From: an uncultured Myxococcales bacterium
Lineage (GTDB): Bacteria; Myxococcota_A; UBA9042; CAIXZC01
Length of the DNA stretch: 64,000 nt
Direction of reading: 5' to 3'
Assembly (NCBI GenBank): GCA_903895725.1
Contig: CAITUV010000053.1
Location: 110,116-174,115, forward strand
The notes beneath the pieces were generated by a model that had not been told where the DNA came from, did no database searches, and was given only the letters and a program-made list of their open reading frames with translations. This document shows positions 51,456-61,958 of the stretch, one piece after another. Each line of letters opens with the position of its first letter. The first letter of the stretch is position 1. The position numbers were made by a program, and so were the translations under genes.

Positions 51456-54400
51456 ATGCATAAGGGCTACTGCGGGATGTTTGCTCACTGCAACGGTACG
51501 CTTCTCAGCCTCCTGCTGGCAGCAGGAATCGCCCTGTCATCCGGTGCCTGCGGCACGACTCAGGGGCCTCAAAGCGAAGAGGTCGCCGAAGTGCCGGACG
51601 TTTTGCGAGTCCAGGATGCGGATCTGGGTCTGGATGTTGCCGTCGATGTGCCGGGACCGGCGGAAGTGGAGCTGTCGCCTCAGCCCGAGCCGGGGCAGGA
51701 GGTCCAGGCGGAGGCTCTTGCCGAGCTGACCGTGGAGGTGGTCGCGGAGGTGGGTGTGGAAGTCGAGCCCATCGACCTGGTCGACGACGAGGGGGGCCTC
51801 GAGCCCGACGTTCCGGAGCCGACGTGCGACGACGAGCTGGAGAACGGTGACGAGACGGATGTCGACTGCGGCGGCTCGTGCAAGCCCTGCACGGACGGCC
51901 AGTCGTGCGTCCTGGGAGATGACTGTTCCGGTGGAGTCTGCCTCAACGGCATCTGCTCGGTCCCGTCGTGCCATGACGGCGTGCTGAACGGCGATGAGAC
52001 CTCGCTCGATTGCGGCGGGAGCTGCGAGACCTGTCCTGCAGGAAGCACGTGCGAGCATGGCTCGGACTGCGAGAGCGAGGTTTGCGACGGCGGGGTCTGC
52101 CAGGCCCCGTCCTGTGATGACGAGGTCAAGAACGGAGACGAAAGCGACACGGACTGTGGCGGGAGCTGCCCGCTGTGCAAGCAGGGCGGGAAGTGCGGAA
52201 CGGGCGGCGATTGTCTCAGTGGCGTCTGCGTCAACGGCAAGTGCCACGCGGTTTCGTGCGGAGATGGGCTGCTCAACGGGAACGAGACGGACGTGGACTG
52301 CGGCGGAAGCTGCGGGGCCTGCCCCGACGGGGCGATGTGTGCCGTTGGTGGCGACTGCAAGAGCCTGGTCTGCGCCGGGGGAATCTGCCAGGGGCCGACC
52401 TGCGACGACAATTTCAAGAACGGGACCGAGAGCGACGTCGACTGCGGCGGCAAGTGCTCGTATTGCGAGACTGGGGCTGCCTGCAAGATCGGGGAGGACT
52501 GTGCCGACGGAGTCTGCCTGAACGGGCAGTGCGACAAGCCCCGCTGTGACGACAAGGTTCTCAACGGGGACGAGACGGATGTCGACTGCGGCGGGGAGTG
52601 CCCCGCCTGCGCCGACGGAGAGGCATGCCTGGTCAACAAGGATTGCTCGAACCACATCTGCCTGAAGGGGGCATGTCAGCCGCCTTCCTGCATCGACAAG
52701 GTGGCCAACGGCTCGGAGACGGCCACCGACTGCGGCGGAGACGACTGCCCTCCGTGCGCCACGGGCCTTCCGTGCAAAACGGGACCCGACTGCGTGACCG
52801 GAATCTGCAAGATGGGCCAGTGCCAGAAGTCCACGTGCGCCGACTGGGTGATGAACGGCAATGAGACCGGCATCGACTGCGGAGGCGGATGTGCGCCTTG
52901 CCCGGACGGGGAAGCCTGCAAGCTGGATTCCGACTGCCAGAGCCTCGTCTGCGAGGGGGAAAGCTGCCAGGTGGCCACGTGCGACGACGGGGCCAAGAAT
53001 GGCCAGGAGACGGGGCCCGACTGCGGAGCCGCCTGCCTCCCGTGTGCCAACCTGCTGCCGTGCAAGGTGAACGCAGATTGCCAGAGCGCAGCATGCATCG
53101 GCCAGATCTGCCAGATTCCGTCCTGCACCGACGGCGTCCAGAACGGAACCGAAACCGGCAAGGATTGCGGATCGTGGTGCCCGCACTGTCCGGATGGAGC
53201 CGGATGCGTCGTGGGGGCCGATTGCGTGTCGGGGGTTTGCTCCGGCGGAACCTGCCAGTTGCCCGAGTGCGATGACGGCGTCAAGAACGGCGTGGAAACG
53301 GGGCTGGACTGCGGAGGCCCGTGCAAGGCCTGCATCGACGGCGGCGGATGCAAGGTGGCGGCGGACTGCACGAGCGGCGTCTGCAAGGCTTTCGTGTGCC
53401 AGGTTCCGTCCTGCTCCGATGGCGTGGTAAACGGGCAGGAGAAGGCGGTCGACTGTGGCGGTCTGTGCGCAGGCTGTGGCGTCGGGGCCCCGTGCGACCT
53501 GGGAGTCGGATGCCAGAGCCTCGTTTGCGTCGGCGGTCTATGCCAGGCTCCCGCCTGCAACGACGAGGTCAAGAACGGCAACGAGAGCGATACGGACTGC
53601 GGCGGCACCTGCCCCAAGTGCCTCTTCGGCAGCACGTGCAAGTCGGGCAGCGACTGCAAGGACTCCGTCTGCCTGGGCGGACTGTGCGAGTCGGCCAATT
53701 GTGTCGACGGGGTGAAGAACGGTGCCGAAACCGATACGGACTGCGGCGGACCCGGCTGCCTCAAGTGTTCGGACGGCCTGAAATGCGCCGGCAGCGCCGA
53801 CTGCCTGAGCGGCGTGTGCTCGCCCGTCGGGGTCTGTTCCGCTCCAACGTGCAAAGACGGCGTGAAGAACGGGGCTGAAACCGATCTGGATTGCGGCGGC
53901 CCCTGCTCCAAGTGTGCGGCCGGAAAGGCCTGTGCTCTGGCTTCGGACTGCGTGACCGGCGTCTGCGACACCGGCAAGTGCCTGTCGGCCGGCTGTTCGG
54001 ACAAGGTGCAGAACGGAACCGAGACGGACCTGGACTGCGGTGGGCTGTGCCTCGAGTGTGCAGTCGGCAAGAAATGCGCCGTGGGCGCGGACTGCGTCGA
54101 GAAGGTGTGCAAGGGCGGCCTGTGCCAGGCTGCCTCCTGCGACGACCTGGTCGCCAACGGCCTCGAGACCGACACGGACTGTGGAGGGGCGGGCTGCCTG
54201 CCGTGCGAGGACGGGGCCAAGTGCAAGGGAGGCCAGGACTGCGTCAGCCTCGTGTGCGGTGGAGGCAACTGCCTGGCTCCCAGCTGCAAGGATTCTGCCC
54301 TGAACGGAACGGAGACGGACACGGACTGCGGCGGCATCTCGTGCCTCCCGTGCGCGGACGGAGCGATTTGCGCAGGAGCCCCCGACTGCCAGAGCGGGGT

Positions 54401-57400
54401 CTGCCTGGATGGCCTGTGCCAGGCCCCGACGTGCGAGGACTCGGTGAAGAACTCGTCCGAAACCGGGACGGACTGCGGCGGACCCGACTGCCCGAAGTGC
54501 TCGGACGGAGGCGGGTGTCTCAAGAGCAGCGATTGCACCAGCGGCGTCTGCTCCTTCGTGCTGGGAGCATGCCTCGCCCCCACGTGCAAGGACGGCGTCG
54601 TCAACGGCTCCGAGACCGATGTGGACTGCGGCGGACCGACCTGTGGCGTGTGCAAGGACGGAGCCGGATGCAAGGTGGGAGCAGACTGCGCAAGCTTGGT
54701 CTGCACGGACGGAGAATGCAGCATCCCCACCTGCGAGGACCTGGCGAAGAACGCACTCGAAACCGACGTGGATTGCGGCGGTCCCGACTGCGCTGCCTGT
54801 GAGAACGGGTCGAAGTGCCTCGTGCCGGGAGACTGCACCAGCCTGATCTGCCTGGACGGCGTCTGCGCCGCTCCCGGCTGCACGGACAAGATCCTGAACG
54901 GGGGCGAAACCGACGTGGACTGCGGCGGCTCCTGCCCGGGATGTGCAGACGGCCTGAACTGTGCCGTGCCGGAGGATTGCGAGAACCTCGTCTGCACCGA
55001 CGGCACGTGCCAGGCCGCTTCCTGCGAGGACGGCGTGGCCAACGGGGAAGAGACCGACACGGACTGCGGCGGCCCCGACTGCTTTGCCTGTGCGGACGGC
55101 CAGTTGTGCAGCGTCGGAGCCGACTGCCTCAGCGGTGCCTGCGCTCAGGGACAGTGCCAGGCACCCTCCTGCAACGACCTGGTGTGGAATGGTGCGGAGA
55201 CCGACGTGGACTGCGGCGGCTCCTGCGCGGGCTGCAGCTCCGGCAAGCACTGCATCCTGCCTGGGGACTGCGACAGCCTGGTCTGCACCAAGAACGTCTG
55301 CCAGCCCTCGCTGTGCGGCGACGGCATCAAGAACGGCCTGGAGAGCGACGTCGACTGCGGTGGCGGGACCTGCCCGGTGTGCGACATCGGCTGGGCATGC
55401 AACAAGGGGAGCGACTGCTTCACGCTCGTCTGCGTGGGCAGTGTGTGCCAGCCTCCCAAGTGCAATGACCTGGCCAAGAACGGAGTCGAGACCGACGTCG
55501 ACTGCGGTGGCGGGACCTGCTCCGGCTGTGCGATAGGCAAGTCATGCATCGTCTGGAACGACTGCGCCAGCGGATTCTGCCCCACCGGCAAGTGCGTCAC
55601 TCCACTGTGCAACGACACGTACAAGAACGGAACGGAGACCGACGTCGACTGCGGTGGAAGCTGCGTGACCAAGTGCGCAGCCGGAAAGGGCTGCATCGTC
55701 AACGGAGACTGCACCAGTCTCGTCTGCGAAGGCCTGCTGTGCAAAGCCCCGGCATGCGATGACGCAGTCAAGAACGGCACCGAGACCGACGTCGATTGCG
55801 GCGGCGGGTGCCCCGCCTGTGAACCGACGAAAAACTGCTCCATCGGGCCCGATTGCACCAGCGGCATCTGCACGGCCGGCAAGTGCACGACCCCCACGTG
55901 CAGCGACCTGTTCAAGAACGGGACCGAAACCGACGTCGACTGCGGCGGAACCTGCACGACCAAGTGCGCAACCGGCAAGAAGTGCCTGGTCGGCGCCGAC
56001 TGCGCTCAGCTCGTCTGCACCAACAGCGTATGCCAGGCCGCCGCGTGCAATGATCAGGTCAAGAACGGGACCGAGACCGACGTCGACTGCGGCGGAACCT
56101 GCACAACCAAGTGTGGAACCGGCAAGGTGTGCAACGTGGCAGCGGACTGCGCCAGCCTGGTGTGTACGAACAAGGTCTGCATCGCACCGACGTGCAGCGA
56201 CCTGGTGAAGAACGGCACCGAAACGGACATCGACTGCGGTGGTGTCTCCTGCCCGGGCTGTGCCAACACGAAGAACTGCCTGGTCGGGACCGACTGCACC
56301 AGCTTCGTCTGCACGGCAGGGAAGTGCGTCGCCCCCACCTGCTTTGACGTGGTCAAAAACGGGACCGAATCCGACGTGGACTGCGGCGGCACCTGCACGG
56401 CCAAGTGCGGTACGGGCAAGAAGTGCAACAGCGGCTCGGACTGTTCGAGCCTGGTCTGCTCCGGCGGCTTCTGCCAGGCCGCCGCGTGTAACGACCTGGT
56501 CAAGAACGGAACCGAGACCGACGTCGACTGCGGCGGCGCTTCCTGTACCAAGTGCGGGACCAACAAGGCATGCCTGCTGGCCTCGGACTGCATCGACGGA
56601 AAGTGCACCGCGAACAAGTGTGCGGCGCCAACCTGCGTCGACCTCATCAAGAACGGAAACGAGACCGACGTCGACTGCGGCGGCGGCACGTGCACGGCCT
56701 GCGCCGTCAACAAGAGCTGCCTCGTCGGAACCGACTGCTCGACCGGGGTCTGCACCGGAGGCAAGTGCCAGGCCGCCGCGTGCAACGACCTGGTCAAGAA
56801 CGGCTCCGAGACCGACATCGACTGCGGCGGCCCGACATGCTCCAAGTGCGGAACCAGCAAGTCCTGCCTCGTGGCATCGGATTGCGCGGATGGGAAGTGC
56901 ACCGCGAACAAGTGTGCGGCGGCGGCCTGCAACGACCTCATCAAGAACGGCACCGAGACCGACGTCGACTGCGGCGGGAGCTGCGCCGGCTGCGCTGCGG
57001 GCAAGAACTGCCAGGCCGGGAGCGACTGTACCAGCCAGGTCTGTTCCGGAGGGAAATGTCAGAGCCCGGCCTGCAACGACGGGTTCAAGAACGGCACCGA
57101 GACCGACGTCGACTGCGGCGGCGGCTGCGCCGGCTGCGCTGATGGCAAGAACTGCGCCGTCGGCTCCGACTGCTCCAGCCAGTTCTGCACTGGCGGGAAG
57201 TGCCAGGTCGCCAAGTGCGACGACCTCGCCAAGAACGGGACCGAAACCGACGTCGATTGCGGTGGGTCCTGCACCCCGTGCGCCAACGGCAAGCAGTGCA
57301 GCATCTCGGCCGACTGCGTCAGCCTCGTATGCACGGCCGGCTCCTGCATGACGGCGTGGTGCGGTGATTCCGTCAAGAACGGAACCGAGACCGATGTCGA

Positions 57401-57497
57401 CTGCGGCGGCGGGTGCGATCCCTGTGCTGCCGGGAAGACGTGCCTCGTCGGCAGTGACTGCACGAGCACCACCTGCACCGGCGGATTCTGCGAGTAG
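51456..57497 (+). CDS. Giant lipoprotein with 39 Cys-rich (DCGG) repeats
   Basis: The protein has 2013 aa. The lipobox SSGAC gives Cys32; residues 33-128 are an acidic linker. From about 129 to the end there are 39 tandem modules of 45-50 residues with the pattern C-x-D-x3-NG-x-ET-D-x-DCGG-x-C, then C-x2-G-x2-C, DC-x-S-x-VC and C-x-P (for example KNGTETDVDCGGSC). Each has about eight cysteines, presumably four disulfides. C-terminal modules (26-39) are nearly uniform, while N-terminal ones are varied, which suggests recent expansion near the 3' end. It probably forms a long extracellular rod. The ATG at 51456 follows AAGGAGGATTCTG. Its partner or ligand is unknown. Confidence 0.85.
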   Translation: MHKGYCGMFAHCNGTLLSLLLAAGIALSSGACGTTQGPQSEEVAEVPDVLRVQDADLGLDVAVDVPGPAEVELSPQPEPGQEVQAEALAELTVEVVAEVGVEVEPIDLVDDEGGLEPDVPEPTCDDELENGDETDVDCGGSCKPCTDGQSCVLGDDCSGGVCLNGICSVPSCHDGVLNGDETSLDCGGSCETCPAGSTCEHGSDCESEVCDGGVCQAPSCDDEVKNGDESDTDCGGSCPLCKQGGKCGTGGDCLSGVCVNGKCHAVSCGDGLLNGNETDVDCGGSCGACPDGAMCAVGGDCKSLVCAGGICQGPTCDDNFKNGTESDVDCGGKCSYCETGAACKIGEDCADGVCLNGQCDKPRCDDKVLNGDETDVDCGGECPACADGEACLVNKDCSNHICLKGACQPPSCIDKVANGSETATDCGGDDCPPCATGLPCKTGPDCVTGICKMGQCQKSTCADWVMNGNETGIDCGGGCAPCPDGEACKLDSDCQSLVCEGESCQVATCDDGAKNGQETGPDCGAACLPCANLLPCKVNADCQSAACIGQICQIPSCTDGVQNGTETGKDCGSWCPHCPDGAGCVVGADCVSGVCSGGTCQLPECDDGVKNGVETGLDCGGPCKACIDGGGCKVAADCTSGVCKAFVCQVPSCSDGVVNGQEKAVDCGGLCAGCGVGAPCDLGVGCQSLVCVGGLCQAPACNDEVKNGNESDTDCGGTCPKCLFGSTCKSGSDCKDSVCLGGLCESANCVDGVKNGAETDTDCGGPGCLKCSDGLKCAGSADCLSGVCSPVGVCSAPTCKDGVKNGAETDLDCGGPCSKCAAGKACALASDCVTGVCDTGKCLSAGCSDKVQNGTETDLDCGGLCLECAVGKKCAVGADCVEKVCKGGLCQAASCDDLVANGLETDTDCGGAGCLPCEDGAKCKGGQDCVSLVCGGGNCLAPSCKDSALNGTETDTDCGGISCLPCADGAICAGAPDCQSGVCLDGLCQAPTCEDSVKNSSETGTDCGGPDCPKCSDGGGCLKSSDCTSGVCSFVLGACLAPTCKDGVVNGSETDVDCGGPTCGVCKDGAGCKVGADCASLVCTDGECSIPTCEDLAKNALETDVDCGGPDCAACENGSKCLVPGDCTSLICLDGVCAAPGCTDKILNGGETDVDCGGSCPGCADGLNCAVPEDCENLVCTDGTCQAASCEDGVANGEETDTDCGGPDCFACADGQLCSVGADCLSGACAQGQCQAPSCNDLVWNGAETDVDCGGSCAGCSSGKHCILPGDCDSLVCTKNVCQPSLCGDGIKNGLESDVDCGGGTCPVCDIGWACNKGSDCFTLVCVGSVCQPPKCNDLAKNGVETDVDCGGGTCSGCAIGKSCIVWNDCASGFCPTGKCVTPLCNDTYKNGTETDVDCGGSCVTKCAAGKGCIVNGDCTSLVCEGLLCKAPACDDAVKNGTETDVDCGGGCPACEPTKNCSIGPDCTSGICTAGKCTTPTCSDLFKNGTETDVDCGGTCTTKCATGKKCLVGADCAQLVCTNSVCQAAACNDQVKNGTETDVDCGGTCTTKCGTGKVCNVAADCASLVCTNKVCIAPTCSDLVKNGTETDIDCGGVSCPGCANTKNCLVGTDCTSFVCTAGKCVAPTCFDVVKNGTESDVDCGGTCTAKCGTGKKCNSGSDCSSLVCSGGFCQAAACNDLVKNGTETDVDCGGASCTKCGTNKACLLASDCIDGKCTANKCAAPTCVDLIKNGNETDVDCGGGTCTACAVNKSCLVGTDCSTGVCTGGKCQAAACNDLVKNGSETDIDCGGPTCSKCGTSKSCLVASDCADGKCTANKCAAAACNDLIKNGTETDVDCGGSCAGCAAGKNCQAGSDCTSQVCSGGKCQSPACNDGFKNGTETDVDCGGGCAGCADGKNCAVGSDCSSQFCTGGKCQVAKCDDLAKNGTETDVDCGGSCTPCANGKQCSISADCVSLVCTAGSCMTAWCGDSVKNGTETDVDCGGGCDPCAAGKTCLVGSDCTSTTCTGGFCE

Positions 57498-57591
57498 GGT
57501 CTGCCTTTCGGGCTCGAGTCGGGTCCGGAACCGTGAACAACCAGGCTCACGTCATCCACCAGCCCCACGAAACATGCAGAGGGTCGCGGGT

Positions 57592-60500
57592 CTACGGTGC
57601 CGTGATCAGCAGGCCATCCTGCATCGTGACGGTCAGGGAGTTGGCGTTGGCATCGGTCCCCTTGGACTCGGCCAACGTGACCTGGACGGGGCTGAGAGCG
57701 GGGATGGTCTGCTTCAGCGTGAAGACGAGGGTCATGAACTTGGCAGTGCCGACCACCTGCCCCCCGTTCATGTAGGCCTCGGTGATGTTCTTGGGCGGAA
57801 TCTGTCCGTAGTAGATCAGGACGCTGACGATCCCGTTCCACGCGGCCTTGGCCGGCTCCACCGCAACGGTGTGGCCCGTCTGCAGGATGCTGAGCGTGTC
57901 GCAGAAATCCAGCCCCCCGTTCTCGCACGACAGCTTGGCCAGACCGACCTGTGCCGAGTCGTAGAGAACCTTGAACTGTAGCCCGGTGGCCTTTGAGCTG
58001 CCGGCCGTGGCGGCCGCGAGCTTCAGGTCGCAGGTGACCGTGGCCCCCTGGCTGCCCGAGATCGAGCACCAGCCGGCGGGCGGACAGGTCCCGCAGTCTG
58101 CGGGACAGGAATTGCAGGTCTCCCCGGCAGAGCATACTCCGTCCGGGCAGGTGGCACAGGAACCGCAGTCCTTGGAGCAGGTCGTGCAGGTCTCTCCGAA
58201 TCCGGTGTCGCACTTGCCGTTTCCGCAGCAGGTGCCGCAGTCGGACGGGCAGACGTTGCAGTTTTCGCCATATCCGGTGTCGCACTTGCCGTTACCGCAG
58301 CAGTTGCCGCAGTCGGCCGGACAGGTATTGCAGCTCTCGTTGCCGTTGCACGCGGCATCGCCGCAGGCGGGGCATTTCCCGCAGTCCCCGGGGCACGTGG
58401 AGCAGGTCTCGCCGAAGTTGGCATCGCAGGTGGCGTTGCCGCAGCAATTGCCGCAGTCCGTCGGGCATGTCTGGCATGTCTCGATGCCGTTGCAGGCCTT
58501 GTCGCCGCAGACGGGACACTTCCCGCAATCACCCGGGCAGCTGGCGCATGTCTCGCCTCCGGAGCAGGCCTTGTCACCGCAGATGGGGCAGGCACCGCAG
58601 TCCATGGGGCACGACAGGCAGGTTTCGCCCAGCGCCGTGTCGCAGTTCAGGTTGCCGCAGCAGGACCCACAATCGGCCGGGCAGGACTGGCACGTCTCCC
58701 CTCCGTTGCAGACGGCATCGCCGCAGATTGCCTGAGGGGCGCTCCCCGAAGTGATCAGCAGGCCGTTCTGGACCGCCACCTCGAGCTGGCTGGAGTTGAC
58801 GTCGGTCCCCTTGGCTCCGCCCAGCACCACCTGCACGGTCTGGTTCGCCGGCAGCGGCTGCTTGAGCGTGAACACGAGAGAAAGGACCTTGGCCTGGCCG
58901 ACCGCCTGTCCGCCGGACATGTAGGCCTGGTTGATGGGAGCCGGTGCTCCGGTCTTGCCGATGTGCACCTTGACGCTGCCGGCCCAGCTGCCGATTTCTG
59001 TCGGGTCGGTCGAGACGGTATGCTGGGTGGCAAGCCCGGTGCAGAGGGGATCTCCCGTGCCGCCGGCGCAGAGCAGCTTGACCAGGCTCACCTTGGCTCC
59101 GTCGTAGTTGACCGAGAGCTGGAGGTCGGCCGCCTTCGGATCTTGCGCGGACTTGGCCGCCAGGGCGATGTCGCAGGTGATGCTCTGCCCCTGGAGGCCG
59201 GTCAGTGCGCACCATCCCGAGCACGCGCCGCAGTCGCCGGGGCAGGTGGTGCAGGTTTCGGTACCGTTGCATTGCTTGTCGCCGCAGGCGGGGCAGACGC
59301 CGCAGTCGGACGGGCAGGTGGTGCACTTCTCCGCCCCGTTGCAAACCTTGTCACCACAGCACGGTGAGCAGTCCTGGGGGCAGGACGAGCAGGTCTCGGT
59401 GCCGTTGCAAACGAGGTCTCCGCAGACCAGGGGACAGGCACCGCAGTCGGCAGGACAGGTGGCGCAGGACTCGTTGAAGAACCCCTCGCAGGCACCGTTC
59501 GAGCAGCAGGGACCGCAGTCCGCCTGGCACGTCGCACACGTTTCCCCGTGGAAGGGGTTGCACTGCTGGTCTCCACAGCAGATCCCGCAATCCTGCGTGC
59601 AGTTGAAGCAGTCCTCTCCGCACGAGCAGACCCCGTTGCCGCATCCTTCGGTCTGGCAGGCTGCCGAGCAGCCGTCGCAGTCGAGGAGATTGCCGTCCTC
59701 GCACGTCTCGCCGGCCTCGACCACGTTGTTGCCGCACACGGCCGGACAGGCACCGCAATCGGCAGGACACGAACCGCACGTTTCTCCCAGCGGCTTGTCG
59801 CAGGTTCCGTTGGGGCAGCACTCTCCGCAGTCGGTCGGACAGGAGAGGCAGGTTTCCCCCAGCCCCAGATCGCAGTTTCCGTTGGGACAGCACTCCCCGC
59901 AATCGGCCGGGCACGAGAGGCAGGTTTCGGTGCAATCGCAGGCCGCATCGCCGCAGGACTGGACGTGGCAGTCGTTGCGGCACCCGTCGCAGTCATCCGC
60001 ATTGCCATCGTCGCAGGCTTCCTCTCCCTCGGTCTTTCCGTCGCCGCACACCACGGGGCAATCGCCGCAGTCGGCGGGGCACGCTTCGCAGTCTTCACCG
60101 TCCGGGTCACAGACCGTGTCTCCGCACACCGGCTCCTCCTGGCACAGTTCGTCGCAACCATCCCCGGGGGCGGTGTTGCCGTCGTCGCATTCCTCCGGAG
60201 ACTCGGTCACGAAGTTGCCGCACTTGGCCGGGTTGTTGCAGTCGGGGTTGGACTTCCCGGGGGTCCCCCAGTCACCGCCGCCATACTGCACCTGGGCATC
60301 GCACCAGTTGGCACCGAGGTCGTTGTCGCTGCTGCTGAACTTGGGAGCGGACAGAGTCAGCGACTTGCCCTTGCCCTGCGGGAATGCCGCAGCGTCATAC
60401 AGGACCTCGTCGACCACCGTGTCTCCAGCGGCCAGAATGACCTCGTCTGCGTCGTTGGCCAGCTTGAAGCCGGAATAGACATAGTCGACCTCCAGTCCCC

Positions 60501-61500
60501 CGTTCTCCGCCGGATCGGCATCCCGCCCCAGGACGAAGAAGGCCTCGGCCTGGACCAGGAGCCCTCCGGGGGCAAACAGCGTGTGGATGTCGCCCCCCAG
60601 GTCCTTGAGGGTCCACCCGTTGATGTCGACGTCGGTCTCGGTGGGATTGTAGAGCTCGATCCACTCGCCGGACGGATCGCCGACGGCCTCGGGGTCCTTC
60701 ATGATCTCGGTGATCACGATGATTCCCGGCTCGACCTCCTGGATTTCGATCTGGCAGGCTTCATCGCAACCGTCGTCCGGCTCGGTGTTGCCGTCGTCGC
60801 ACTGCTCGCCGAGGTCCACCTGGAGGTCGCCGTCGCCGCAGCCGGGGCAGACACCGCAGTCCAGGGGGCAGATCTCACACCCCTCGAGCCCGTCGCACAC
60901 GCCGTCGCCGCAGCAGTCCGTGCAGTCCTGAGGACAGGTCTGGCAATCCTCGCCGAGGTCCCCCTCGCACGCACCGTTCGGGCAATGCTCGGGCGGCAGC
61001 TCCTCCTGGCAGGCGTCGTCACAACCGTCGCCCGTCTCGAGATTGCCGTCATCGCAGGCCTCCCCGTCCTCGAGCTCCCCGTTGCCACAGACGGCGGGAC
61101 ACTTGCCGCAGTCCTGCGGGCACGATTCACAGGTCTCGACATAGCCGTCGGGACCGGCGTCGTCACACTGGCCATCGTTGCAGGAGGGAGGGCAGCCTCC
61201 GCAATCCTCGGGGCAGCTCTTGCAGCTCTCCCCCAGGTCGGGGTCGCACATCCCGTTTCCGCAGCAAGGCCCGCAATCGGCCGGGCATGTGGTGCAACTC
61301 TCCTCCGCCTGGCAGATCTTGTCCGGGCAGACGCCGGGCAGGACTTCCAGTTCCGGGGCGACTTCCACCGCCGTGACGTCGGGGACGTCCATGACCTGGA
61401 CATCCACCACCTCGTCCTCTGCCTCCACGGGGGGAGTCGAATTGGAGCACGCCGCACCCATCCACACGACTACCGACAATCCCACCGCAAGCCGCCGCAT
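57592..61500 (-). CDS. Giant lipoprotein with Cys-rich repeats, lamin-tail domain and two cohesin-like domains
   Basis: The protein has 1302 aa. The lipobox GAAC gives Cys18, then a Val/Asp linker. Cys-rich modules CGD..CNG.ETC..CP.DCG.C (about 20) alternate with DUF4215-like units (CGNGELEDGEACDDGN). A lamin-tail domain lies at about 255-420 (ITEIMKDPEAVGDPSGEWIELYNP), and two cohesin-like beta domains at about 760-920 and 1142-1302, each starting GWC and ending GLLIT. The two cohesin-like domains are clear duplicates. It is convergent with the gene at 51456 (94 bases between stops). The ATG at 61500 follows GAGGAGGTGAGCCA. It is probably a surface protein that recruits other proteins. No dockerin was seen nearby. 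Confidence 0.8.
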   Translation of the reverse strand: MRRLAVGLSVVVWMGAACSNSTPPVEAEDEVVDVQVMDVPDVTAVEVAPELEVLPGVCPDKICQAEESCTTCPADCGPCCGNGMCDPDLGESCKSCPEDCGGCPPSCNDGQCDDAGPDGYVETCESCPQDCGKCPAVCGNGELEDGEACDDGNLETGDGCDDACQEELPPEHCPNGACEGDLGEDCQTCPQDCTDCCGDGVCDGLEGCEICPLDCGVCPGCGDGDLQVDLGEQCDDGNTEPDDGCDEACQIEIQEVEPGIIVITEIMKDPEAVGDPSGEWIELYNPTETDVDINGWTLKDLGGDIHTLFAPGGLLVQAEAFFVLGRDADPAENGGLEVDYVYSGFKLANDADEVILAAGDTVVDEVLYDAAAFPQGKGKSLTLSAPKFSSSDNDLGANWCDAQVQYGGGDWGTPGKSNPDCNNPAKCGNFVTESPEECDDGNTAPGDGCDELCQEEPVCGDTVCDPDGEDCEACPADCGDCPVVCGDGKTEGEEACDDGNADDCDGCRNDCHVQSCGDAACDCTETCLSCPADCGECCPNGNCDLGLGETCLSCPTDCGECCPNGTCDKPLGETCGSCPADCGACPAVCGNNVVEAGETCEDGNLLDCDGCSAACQTEGCGNGVCSCGEDCFNCTQDCGICCGDQQCNPFHGETCATCQADCGPCCSNGACEGFFNESCATCPADCGACPLVCGDLVCNGTETCSSCPQDCSPCCGDKVCNGAEKCTTCPSDCGVCPACGDKQCNGTETCTTCPGDCGACSGWCALTGLQGQSITCDIALAAKSAQDPKAADLQLSVNYDGAKVSLVKLLCAGGTGDPLCTGLATQHTVSTDPTEIGSWAGSVKVHIGKTGAPAPINQAYMSGGQAVGQAKVLSLVFTLKQPLPANQTVQVVLGGAKGTDVNSSQLEVAVQNGLLITSGSAPQAICGDAVCNGGETCQSCPADCGSCCGNLNCDTALGETCLSCPMDCGACPICGDKACSGGETCASCPGDCGKCPVCGDKACNGIETCQTCPTDCGNCCGNATCDANFGETCSTCPGDCGKCPACGDAACNGNESCNTCPADCGNCCGNGKCDTGYGENCNVCPSDCGTCCGNGKCDTGFGETCTTCSKDCGSCATCPDGVCSAGETCNSCPADCGTCPPAGWCSISGSQGATVTCDLKLAAATAGSSKATGLQFKVLYDSAQVGLAKLSCENGGLDFCDTLSILQTGHTVAVEPAKAAWNGIVSVLIYYGQIPPKNITEAYMNGGQVVGTAKFMTLVFTLKQTIPALSPVQVTLAESKGTDANANSLTVTMQDGLLITAP

Positions 61501-61632
61501 TGGCTCACCTCCTCAGGAATCTCAACCGAAACAACCTGACATCGCGGTCAACAGGGACACGGGGCCGGCCGATTCGGGGTCAGTCCTGTCGTGCGCCGGT
61601 TCGCTGAACAGGTGAGAGAATCGACCGAATCC

Positions 61633-61661
61633 AGCATAGCTGCGTGCGTGTTGCGACGCAA
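61633..61661 (-). promoter_or_regulatory. Promoter for 57592-61500
   Basis: On the minus strand, TTGCGT (61661-61656), 17 bases, then TATGCT (61638-61633), with about 127 bases of leader. Confidence 0.5.
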
Positions 61662-61831
61662 GAACGTTGAAGCTCTCAAACCCTTCAAATCCTCGCGCAC
61701 GGGTGCTCGGGACTGTGCCGGGGGGGCGATGCTGCTTTCGAGCCCGTGCCCTCTCCTTCTGTTGCGGCACATCGGCACCCCGCTCCTGCGGCCTCGCGGC
61801 GTGACGCTCTGCGGAGCAGACATTCCGGGGC

Positions 61832-61860
61832 TTGACCCTTGGAAGTCGACGCCCTAGCCT
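61832..61860 (+). promoter_or_regulatory. Promoter for 61959-62705
   Basis: TTGACC (61832-61837), 17 bases, TAGCCT (61855-61860), 98 bases before the ATG. Confidence 0.4.
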
Positions 61861-61958
61861 TGCACGCCAGGCAGCAGGGATTCGGGGGACGAGGTCGACC
61901 GGGTCCAGGGCACCCCGGAAGACTGGCCGAATGGACGGCGCCGCCTGGGAGGATGGAA

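Larger units (their letters stand above)
61501..61958. other. Long divergent intergenic region
   Basis: 458 bases separate the divergent lipoprotein genes. Apart from one promoter on each strand (61633-61661 and 61832-61860), I see no gene, RNA or repeat in it. Short open frames lack ribosome sites. Confidence 0.5.

Noticed and set aside
51840..57480. CRISPR-like regular repetition
   Set aside because: The repeats are in-frame protein modules with variable DNA sequence and no constant repeat-spacer structure.
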